Assembly (NCBI GenBank): GCA_018812525.1
Contig: JAHJDE010000060.1
Span: 1-34,942 of the forward strand
Direction: 5' to 3'
DNA: 34,942 nt
Source: Gammaproteobacteria bacterium
GTDB taxonomy: Bacteria; Pseudomonadota; Gammaproteobacteria; Chromatiales; Chromatiaceae
Part shown: one piece after another, positions 29,031 to 34,942 of the stretch
Layout: each line of letters opens with the position of its first letter
Numbering within the stretch: the first letter of the stretch is position 1
Program-made: the position numbers and the translations under genes
Notes under the pieces: model-generated
What the model was told of the DNA's origin: nothing
Seen by the model: only the letters and a program-made list of their open reading frames with translations
Databases searched by the model: none

Positions 29031-30329
29031 ATGTGGCTGGGTTCATTTCTGACATTGGTCTTGTTATTTCCGGGGGTCCTCTTCGCCGCAGAGGTCAAGG
29101 AAATAGACAGCATCGTTGCCGTCATAGACGATGATTTGGTGATGCGCAGCGAGTTGGATCGGCGAACAAAGCAAATCGTTCTTCAAATAAAACAGAAAGG
29201 TTTGCAACAGCCACCGAAGGAGGTGGTGGAAAAGCAGGTGCTGGAGCGCCTGATCGTCCGTAGACTGCAAATCAACGCCGCAAAGGCTGCCGGAATTTCC
29301 GTGGATGAGGGGATTATTGGGCGGACACTGGGGAATCTCGCAGAGAAAAACAGGATGAGTCTCGGCCAATTTCGCCAGGCGCTGGAGTCCTCTGGCTTGA
29401 GCTTCGAACAGTTCAAGGAGGATATGCGCGAGGAATATCTGATCAGTCGTCTCCATAGCCAAAATGTACTGAGCAAGATTCAGGTGTCGGATCGAGAAAT
29501 CGATGCCTATTTGGAGAAAGAGGCTCAAGCGGGAGATGAGGATGTTACCTACCGGGTGGGCCATATTTTGATCGCGGTTCCTGAAGGGGCTGAATCCGAC
29601 AAACTGGTGAAATTGAAATCCAAGGCCGATAGGTTGGCCGTTGAATTGCGGGGCGGGACGGATTTCCGCGACATTGCAGCCAAATATTCTGACGCGAGCA
29701 ATGCCCTCGATGGGGGCGATTTGGGTTGGCGTAAGCGAGGGGAGTTGCCGAGCCAACTGGTCGATGAGGTGGTCAAGCTGAAGTCCGGTGAGGTCAGTGA
29801 CCCCATTCGCAGTTCCAGTGGGTTCCACATCCTCAAGCTCTTGGACAGAAAGGGATTGGCCCGCGAGGTTGTGAATCAGACGCACGTCAGACACATCCTG
29901 TTACGCACCGACGAAGTGACTTCTGACGAGGAAGCGAAAACCCGCCTTGAACAGCTTCGGCAGCGAATTGCGGGAGGCGATGATTTTGCCGCCTTGGCTC
30001 GATCCCACTCAAACGATGCGGCCAGTGCTGTGAAGGGCGGTGATCTTGGCTGGCTCAGCCCTGGAGATGTCTTTCCCACCTTCCAACAAGAGATGGATGC
30101 CCTCCAGCCAAATGAGATCAGCAAGCCCTTTCATACGCAAGCTGGATGGCATCTGTTGCAGGTTCTCGAGCGCAGGGTCTATGACAGCACCGATGACGTG
30201 CGCCGGAACAAGGCACGCGCGGCAATCAAACAGCGCAAGGGTGACGAGGCGATCGAGCAATTCGTGCGCCGGTTGCGAGACGAGTCCTATGTTGAGATCA
30301 GGCTCCGCAAGGATAGCGACCTCGACTGA
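29031..30329 (+). CDS. surA: Periplasmic chaperone and peptidyl-prolyl isomerase SurA
   Basis: A 432-residue periplasmic chaperone for outer-membrane proteins, including LptD itself. It has a signal peptide (1-19, WLGSFLTLVLLFPGVLFA) and an N-terminal chaperone domain (IDSIVAVIDDDLVMRSELDRR to about 160). Two parvulin PPIase domains follow, starting near 170 (VTYRVGHILIAVPEG) and 283 (THVRHILLRTDEV), each with the GGDLGW motif. A short C-terminal segment closes the chaperone core. The ATG at 29031 has AGGTAAGG upstream inside the end of lptD. A TTG at 29025 is in frame but less likely. A palindrome lies 22 bases after the stop codon. Confidence 0.96.
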   Translation: MWLGSFLTLVLLFPGVLFAAEVKEIDSIVAVIDDDLVMRSELDRRTKQIVLQIKQKGLQQPPKEVVEKQVLERLIVRRLQINAAKAAGISVDEGIIGRTLGNLAEKNRMSLGQFRQALESSGLSFEQFKEDMREEYLISRLHSQNVLSKIQVSDREIDAYLEKEAQAGDEDVTYRVGHILIAVPEGAESDKLVKLKSKADRLAVELRGGTDFRDIAAKYSDASNALDGGDLGWRKRGELPSQLVDEVVKLKSGEVSDPIRSSSGFHILKLLDRKGLAREVVNQTHVRHILLRTDEVTSDEEAKTRLEQLRQRIAGGDDFAALARSHSNDAASAVKGGDLGWLSPGDVFPTFQQEMDALQPNEISKPFHTQAGWHLLQVLERRVYDSTDDVRRNKARAAIKQRKGDEAIEQFVRRLRDESYVEIRLRKDSDLD

Positions 30330-30342
30330 TGCGGACTCGCCT

Positions 30343-30358
30343 GAATTACGGAATTACG
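30343..30358 (+). repeat. Tandem 8-bp repeat at the edge of the palindrome
   Basis: GAATTACG occurs twice in a row (30343-30350 and 30351-30358), and the second copy forms the outer part of the left palindrome arm. It could be a duplication from insertion or slippage. Confidence 0.7.
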
Positions 30359-30422
30359 GTGACACTTTACTAAATGCACTTAATTGGTAATTAAGTGTAT
30401 TTAGTAAAGTGTCACCGTAATT
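30352..30422. repeat. Near-perfect 34-bp palindrome between surA and pdxA
   Basis: The left arm (30352-30385) and right arm (30389-30422) are reverse complements over 34 positions with a single mismatch, around a three-base loop GGT. The mismatch (G30376 against T30398) would be a G-U pair in RNA. Arms begin AATTACGGTGACACTTTACT. The AT-rich make-up differs from the flanking genes. Such arms recall palindromic repeats associated with REP/RAYT or other small mobile elements, but no transposase is present, so it would be a non-autonomous element. It ends one base before the pdxA ATG and has no T-run, so it is not a normal terminator. Confidence 0.93.
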
Positions 30423-30423
30423 T

Positions 30424-31413
30424 ATGAGGCCGATTATCCTGACAGCTGGCGAGCCGGCCGGCATAGGGCCGGACCTGTGCGTCGAATTGGCCCAGCAGCC
30501 CAGCCCCCACCGTATTGTCGTCGTGGCGGATCCCGATCTGTTGCTATCACGCGCCGAATGCCTTGGCAAATCCCTCCGGCTGCTTCCCTATCGGCCATCG
30601 ACGATTCACGAAGCCACCCCCGGGTGTCTGGAAGTCCTACCGATCAGCTTGCCTTCGGAAGCGGTCTGCGGCGTATTGAACCCGGCCCATGCCCGCTACG
30701 TCCTTGAAACACTGGATAAAGCCGTCGAGTGCTGTCTCAAGGGGAAGGTGGCGGCCCTTGTGACGGGACCTGTCCACAAGGGGATCATCAATGAAGCGGG
30801 TATACCTTTCACTGGCCATACTGAATACCTGGCCCAGCGAACCGGTGGCAATCCCGTGATGATGCTTGCCACACCAGGGCTGAGAGTGGCTCTGGCGACC
30901 ACCCATCTACCGCTGAAGGATGTCAGCAGTGCTGTTACCAGGGATCTGCTGCATGGGGTGATTCATACCCTCTGGAATGACATGCGCTTCCGCTTCGGCA
31001 TAGCCGAACCCCGGATCGTTGTGTGCGGGCTCAACCCACACGCCGGGGAGGGAGGGCATCTGGGGTGGGAGGAGATCGAAGTTATCATCCCCTCACTGGA
31101 TGAGCTGCGAAGGAACGGCATCCAGCTTCTTGGTCCGCTACCGGCCGATACCGCCTTCACCCCAGGTGTATTGGAGCAAGCCGATGTGGTGCTTGCCCTT
31201 TATCACGACCAGGGACTCCCTGTACTCAAATACAAAGGTTTCGGTAAGGCGGTGAATATTACGCTGGGCCTCCCCATTATCCGCACCTCGGTTGATCACG
31301 GTACGGCCCTGCATCTGGCGGGCAGCGGACTGGCTGCAATCGGCAGCCTGCGTTACGCGGTCGAGGTGGCGGCAGAAATGGCGGCGCGGGCAAGCCTCAG
31401 CCGAGGCGCTTGA
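30424..31413 (+). CDS. pdxA: 4-hydroxythreonine-4-phosphate dehydrogenase PdxA
   Basis: A 329-residue NAD-dependent enzyme of the DXP-dependent vitamin B6 pathway. Motifs are complete: [29 protein letters not shown], the metal and substrate site [28 protein letters not shown] and [13 protein letters not shown]. The start must be the ATG at 30424: TAA lies in frame at 30418-30420, and the next possible start would remove the GEPAGIGPD motif. The bases before it are the end of the palindrome (CACCGTAATTT), with no ribosome binding site. The 3' end overlaps the convergent aminotransferase gene by 17 bases. The lptD-surA-pdxA order is conserved, but ksgA, often next, is absent. Confidence 0.95.
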   Translation: MRPIILTAGEPAGIGPDLCVELAQQPSPHRIVVVADPDLLLSRAECLGKSLRLLPYRPSTIHEATPGCLEVLPISLPSEAVCGVLNPAHARYVLETLDKAVECCLKGKVAALVTGPVHKGIINEAGIPFTGHTEYLAQRTGGNPVMMLATPGLRVALATTHLPLKDVSSAVTRDLLHGVIHTLWNDMRFRFGIAEPRIVVCGLNPHAGEGGHLGWEEIEVIIPSLDELRRNGIQLLGPLPADTAFTPGVLEQADVVLALYHDQGLPVLKYKGFGKAVNITLGLPIIRTSVDHGTALHLAGSGLAAIGSLRYAVEVAAEMAARASLSRGA

Positions 31414-32515
31414 TTACCTCGGATACCCGCTCGATCTCTTCCTCATGCATATCGGGGAATATGGGCAGGGAGAGAGTCTCCCCACAAAGCAGATCAGTGA
31501 CCGGCAGATCGCCGGGCTGGTAGCCAAGGTGACTGTAGACCGCCTGGAGGTGGAGTCCCAGGGGGTAACATTGGCTATGGCCGATATTGGCCTCCTTGAG
31601 GGCAGCGCGCAGCATATCGCGGCGGGGATGGCGAATGGTATAGAGATTGAAGACGTGCCGACCGTTGCCGGGTCGTGAAGGGCGCCTAAGGGGCAGGTCG
31701 CCGAGCTGTTCGTCGTAGAGATCGGCGACCCTGATGCGTGCCGCAATGTCCTGCTCGATCTTCCGGAGTTTGATGCGGAGAAGTGCGGCCTGAATCTCGT
31801 CCAACCGGCTGTTGTAACCAAGCTCGTCGTGCATGAAGGGCGACGAGGCGCCATGATTGCGCAGCCTGAGCAGGCGGTCACGAACCTGGTCGCTATCGGT
31901 GGTTATCAGACCACCATCGCCGTAGCAGCCGAGAACCTTGGTCGGATAAAAACTGAAACAGCCGCACTGGCCGTGGGCGCCGGCATATTTGCCACCCTGG
32001 ATGGCCCCAAAGGCCTGCGCTCCGTCCTCGATGACATGCAGCCCATGCTCGCCGGCGATGGAGGAGAGTACTCCCATATCCGCTGGATGACCGAAAATGT
32101 GGACCGGCAGGATGGCCTTTACATCCCTATCGATTTTGCTTTTTACGCTGACAGGATCAAGGGTAAAACTGTCAGGATCGATGTCAGCGAAAACCGGTGT
32201 CGCACCGACCTTGGAGATGGCCTCTGCGGTGGCGAAGAACGTGAAAGGAGAAGTAATGACCTTATCGCCGGGTCCGATGCCCAATGCCCGCAGGGAGAGC
32301 TCGATGGCGTCGGTGCCGTTGGCGACTGAAACGGCGTGGGTGCAGCCCAGGTAGGTGGTGACCTCCTGCTCGAATTGGCGCACATTGGGTCCGAGGATGA
32401 AGGCGCCACTCAGGCCGATCTCGCCGATCATCTCCATCCACTCGGCCCGCAGGGCATTGAATTCATTATGAAGACGCAGATAGGGTATCGGCAGGGTCTG
32501 TTGTTGGCTGCTCAT
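31397..32515 (-). CDS. DegT/DnrJ/EryC1/StrS aminotransferase (GnnB-like)
   Basis: A 372-residue PLP enzyme that aminates sugar nucleotides. Family landmarks are [43 protein letters not shown] (cofactor aspartate D164) and [16 protein letters not shown] with Schiff-base lysine K193. The gene follows the Gfo/Idh/MocA oxidoreductase gene by 21 bases. A dehydrogenase plus DegT transaminase pair is the arrangement of GnnA and GnnB, which convert UDP-GlcNAc to its 3-amino form for lipid A with amide-linked acyl chains. The LPS-assembly gene lptD nearby makes this attractive. O-antigen or other amino-sugar synthesis (for example WbpE-like) remains possible, so I give no symbol. Confidence 0.88.
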   Translation of the reverse strand: MSSQQQTLPIPYLRLHNEFNALRAEWMEMIGEIGLSGAFILGPNVRQFEQEVTTYLGCTHAVSVANGTDAIELSLRALGIGPGDKVITSPFTFFATAEAISKVGATPVFADIDPDSFTLDPVSVKSKIDRDVKAILPVHIFGHPADMGVLSSIAGEHGLHVIEDGAQAFGAIQGGKYAGAHGQCGCFSFYPTKVLGCYGDGGLITTDSDQVRDRLLRLRNHGASSPFMHDELGYNSRLDEIQAALLRIKLRKIEQDIAARIRVADLYDEQLGDLPLRRPSRPGNGRHVFNLYTIRHPRRDMLRAALKEANIGHSQCYPLGLHLQAVYSHLGYQPGDLPVTDLLCGETLSLPIFPDMHEEEIERVSEVIKRLG

Positions 32516-32536
32516 AGGAAGGATCTCGTTCGTTGA

Positions 32537-33478
32537 TCAGAATTTGCCTAGAATGGTCTCTTTGACTCGCATCGCAACATCGAGCGCCTCCAAACCGACA
32601 TGGCCGTCAACCAGGGGCTTCTGGCGTGAAACAACGCACCGAACAAAGTCCTCCAATTCCGCATCGAGGGGCTTAACAGGCGCGATGTCGAGGGTCTCAA
32701 CGACAATCTCGGGCCACTCCTCATCTGGCCTAGGCTTGGGGTAGGCGATATTGAGGCGCTGCTCGATGAAATCGAGCGAGAGATAGTGCTTTGGGCCGAA
32801 GGCGCGGATACGGCGCGACTTTTTTTCCGATACGCGGCTTGCGATGATGTTGGCAACGCAGCCGTTGGCAAACTCCAGGCGAGCATTGGCGATATCGATG
32901 TGGTTGGTCAGCACGGGGGTACCGACAGCCGAGACCGTGACGATATCGGAGTCGATCAGGGAGAGGATGATGTCGATATCGTGGATCATCAGATCTGAAA
33001 TGACATCCACGTCGGTGGCGCGGGCGACGAAGCTGCTCATGCGCTGCGCCTCGATAAAATGGGGGTTACTGATACGCGTCGCCAGCTCCATAACGCCAGC
33101 GTTGTAGCGCTCCAGGTGGCCTATCTGCAACAAGGCACCTGAGCGTGCAGCCATCTCCACGATCTCGGCCCCCTCGGCTACGGCCGTTGCGATGGGTTTT
33201 TCCAAAAGGGTATGTATACCCTTTTCGAGAAAGGGTCGTGCGACCTCAAGGTGTAGGGAGGTGGGGACAACGACGCTGACGGCATCGATCTTGTCCCGTA
33301 GTTCCAGGTGATCATAAAAGGCCGTACAGCCTGCCTCAGCAGCGACTCTGTCGGCGGTCTCCCGGTTGGAGTCAAGGATGCCGACCAGTTCGACATTTGG
33401 CATGCGGGAGTAGATCAATGCATGGAAACGGCCGAGATAACCGACACCCACAACAGCAACGCGTAGTTTATGGTTCAT
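32537..33478 (-). CDS. Gfo/Idh/MocA family oxidoreductase (GnnA-like)
   Basis: A 313-residue NAD-dependent sugar dehydrogenase. The Rossmann motif is VAVVGVGYLGRFHA (glycines 11-16), and the family EKP motif is LLEKPIA (93-95). Further landmarks are LLQIGHLERYNAGV and the catalytic segment ISDLMIHDIDIIL. First gene of a two-gene operon with the aminotransferase, so it probably makes the 3-keto (or 4-keto) sugar nucleotide that the transaminase uses. Families with this arrangement include GnnA (UDP-GlcNAc 3-dehydrogenase) and WlbA/WbpB. The latter act on a uronic acid and usually sit with acetyltransferase and epimerase genes, none of which is here. Specificity is inferred, not seen. Confidence 0.87.
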   Translation of the reverse strand: MNHKLRVAVVGVGYLGRFHALIYSRMPNVELVGILDSNRETADRVAAEAGCTAFYDHLELRDKIDAVSVVVPTSLHLEVARPFLEKGIHTLLEKPIATAVAEGAEIVEMAARSGALLQIGHLERYNAGVMELATRISNPHFIEAQRMSSFVARATDVDVISDLMIHDIDIILSLIDSDIVTVSAVGTPVLTNHIDIANARLEFANGCVANIIASRVSEKKSRRIRAFGPKHYLSLDFIEQRLNIAYPKPRPDEEWPEIVVETLDIAPVKPLDAELEDFVRCVVSRQKPLVDGHVGLEALDVAMRVKETILGKF

Positions 33479-33694
33479 CCAATCTCACAATGAAGTTCAT
33501 GGGGCGGGGGGCAGCAGCAAACAACATTATTAAGCGCGGCAAACTCTATCACAGTTTGTAAGGAAGTTAACGAAGGAACACCTGTGCGCCCGGCATCGGC
33601 CTGGTGTATGTGCGTAGCCATGCTGGATCAGGTCAGATTCCAAGCGGCGACCCCAGATACAAACCAGCCAAATCATCAGGGTGGCGCAAAGCTT

Positions 33695-34477
33695 ATGAAT
33701 GCACAGTATCCATGTCAAACGTTAAAGGCGGACGGGGTTGTCGTTGCTGAACCTGAATCTTATCTGCAGGTAGCTGCGCAGTTCTGGATGGACAACGCGC
33801 TAGAGGCCATCGATACCAGGGGATGCTTTCAGGTAGCCCTGTCGGGGGGGCGGACGCCGGGGAGCCTCTATAGGGCATTGGCCAAAGAGCCGAGGATGCG
33901 AGACCTTTGGCGCCGGGTCCATTTTTGGTTCGGGGATGAGCGATGCGTACCCCCCAATCATCCCGACAGCAACTATCGGATGGCAAGGGAGTCCCTGCTT
34001 GACCAAATCGAGTGGGGGACCGTTCACAGAATGGAGGCAGAGCTGGAACCCTATGCGGCTGCGGAGCGATATGCAGCCGAACTTGGCTCGCTAGAACAGG
34101 CAGATGGCATGCCTGTGGTGGATCTGGTGATGCTGGGAATGGGTGGTGATGGCCATGTGGCATCGCTTTTTCCCGGTTCGGCAACCCTGTCGGAAAGTGT
34201 TCGGCCTGTTTCGGCGGCCTTTATTGAGGCAGTCGGGGGTTGGCGGTTAAGCCTGACCCTGCCGATGATACGGAAGGCACGCAAAATCATGGTTATGGTG
34301 AACGGAAGGGATAAGGCGCTGACCCTGGCTGAGGTATTCCAAGGACAATCAATCAGCCTGCCAGCCACCAGGATCGCAGACCTGCCTCAGGCAACCTGGT
34401 TTCTTGACAGGGACGCTGCCCAGCTGCTCAAGAAACAAGGAGGATATAGACCTTGTGTGCGACGTGATGTCGTGTGA
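33695..34477 (+). CDS. pgl: 6-phosphogluconolactonase
   Basis: A 260-residue cytosolic enzyme of the oxidative pentose phosphate pathway, related to glucosamine-6-phosphate isomerases. Motifs visible are FQVALSGGRTPGSLYRAL, VHFWFGDERCVPPNHPDSNY, LVMLGMGGDGHVASLFPG and a late RKIMVMVNGRDKA. The ATG at 33695 gives the usual length and N-terminus. An in-frame GTG at 33584 has a better ribosome binding site (GAAGGA, six bases away). It would add 37 residues without family similarity, including several cysteines, so I prefer 33695. zwf and edd, frequent neighbours, are not in the window. Confidence 0.93.
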   Translation: MNAQYPCQTLKADGVVVAEPESYLQVAAQFWMDNALEAIDTRGCFQVALSGGRTPGSLYRALAKEPRMRDLWRRVHFWFGDERCVPPNHPDSNYRMARESLLDQIEWGTVHRMEAELEPYAAAERYAAELGSLEQADGMPVVDLVMLGMGGDGHVASLFPGSATLSESVRPVSAAFIEAVGGWRLSLTLPMIRKARKIMVMVNGRDKALTLAEVFQGQSISLPATRIADLPQATWFLDRDAAQLLKKQGGYRPCVRRDVV

Positions 34478-34723
34478 GTGATTGTTCGGCTAGGTAATTC
34501 TGCCCAGACCGAACCCGCTGTTCTTTCAGTAGTAGCCTAGGGGCACAGGCGGTGTAGTTCCCAACCCTGATTCACAATTCACCGGCACTTTCATCCCGAG
34601 AACATCCCCCGCTCGCGTACTCCTGCGGTGAGCCAAACCGGTCCGGTCTCCGCCTGATCCTTCCCACCCTCTTCACCGCCCGCTGTTCCGCGGTATAGTC
34701 CAGACCCCTACAATAACGAAAGA
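34478..34723. other. Intergenic sequence without recognised gene
   Basis: This stretch after pgl has no coding frame I can support. A weak dyad GTTCGG (34484-34489) with CCGAAC (34509-34514), followed by TTCTTT a few bases later, might help end pgl transcription. The rest is C-rich on this strand and featureless to me. Confidence 0.4.
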
Positions 34724-34752
34724 GGCCCGCCACGGTTGCTCCCGTGCGGGCC
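34724..34752 (-). terminator. Possible terminator hairpin reading leftward
   Basis: GGCCCGC (34724-34730) pairs with GCGGGCC (34746-34752), extended inside by ACGG/CCGT across a one-base bulge. On the minus strand the hairpin is followed by TCTTTCGTTATT, a terminator-like tail. No minus-strand gene is visible between here and the window edge, so it may belong to a gene outside or be part of the structured element to the right. Confidence 0.4.
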
Positions 34753-34794
34753 GGTGGCCGGTGCAGTTACGCTTCAAGACATCTCTGACCGGCA

Positions 34795-34942
34795 GGCAAT
34801 ACGTTAGCGCGCCGCGAAGCGGGGCGCATCTGGTCGGGTGAAAGTCCCGGCATGGAAAGGGTTAACCACCCACCATTACCGAGTGTTGCGCCTCTGGCGG
34901 AGCGGTGAAGCGGCGCAAGTTGCGACACAGGCGAACAAGAGA
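34795..34942 (+). ncRNA. Structured RNA-like sequence, possibly 5' part of a group II intron
   Basis: The last 150 bases have no coding frame but contain many short pairing segments. CGGG-TGAAAGT-CCCG (about 34834-34848) is one, and TTGCGCC (34886-34892) with GGCGCAA (34912-34918) is another, with GTG and CAC able to pair outside it. The wording 'GGTGAAAGTCCC' with purine-rich loops resembles the domain I region of bacterial group II introns as I remember them. A GTGCG, the usual first bases of such introns, occurs at 34744, inside the hairpin before it. The element runs off the window, so neither the reverse transcriptase nor the 3' end can be seen. The left boundary is a guess. Confidence 0.3.

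Overview
The window looks like chromosomal DNA from a moderately GC-rich gammaproteobacterium. The evidence is the lptD-surA-pdxA order, the rplM-rpsI pair, a glnK-amtB operon, Coq7, UbiK, ComM, YheS, Hsp33, PilU and cobalamin-dependent MetH. A Chromatiales-like sulfur oxidiser is possible, but no lineage-defining gene (sox, dsr, rbc) lies in the window, so this is inference. Most genes are ordinary housekeeping genes. I see no prophage, CRISPR array or intact transposase.

Layout. 143-974 (-): a small DUF2788 membrane protein and a DUF4124 exported protein. 1014-1256 (+): a two-motif CDGSH iron-sulfur protein. 1334-3002 (-): glnK-amtB behind a convincing sigma-54 promoter, with a terminator after amtB. 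3339-8287 (+): ubiK, comM, yheS and pilU. 8353-10893 (+): glycogen phosphorylase. 11059-14456 (+): an SPFH/NfeD pair, an unusual membrane protein with a GspG-like tail, and hslO. 14482-19112 (-): a four-gene operon (Sel1-like membrane protein, exported VWA protein, ABC ATPase, FtsX-type permease). 19199-22900 (+): metH. 22916-24777 (-): a GlcF-like iron-sulfur protein and coq7. 24848-26230 (+): a 2Fe-2S ferredoxin, rplM-rpsI and tRNA-Gln(CTG) with a terminator. 26455-31413 (+): lptD-surA-pdxA. 31397-33478 (-): a Gfo/Idh/MocA oxidoreductase and a DegT aminotransferase, possibly GnnA/GnnB. 33695-34477 (+): pgl. The last 465 bases hold no gene but have structured, intron-like sequence that runs off the edge.

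Themes. Three stretches concern the outer membrane and envelope. LptD and SurA assemble LPS and outer-membrane proteins. The GnnA/GnnB-like pair may make the 3-amino sugar nucleotide for amide-rich lipid A. The VWA/ABC operon resembles the TagS/TagT transporter plus the periplasmic VWA part of PpkA from the type VI secretion phosphorylation pathway, but here with no kinase and no secretion genes.

Most worth a second look: (1) the VWA/ABC operon; (2) a near-perfect 34-bp palindrome ending one base before the pdxA start codon, leaving that gene with no ribosome binding site; (3) the structured sequence at the right edge; (4) the GspG-like tail on a protein that is not a pilin.
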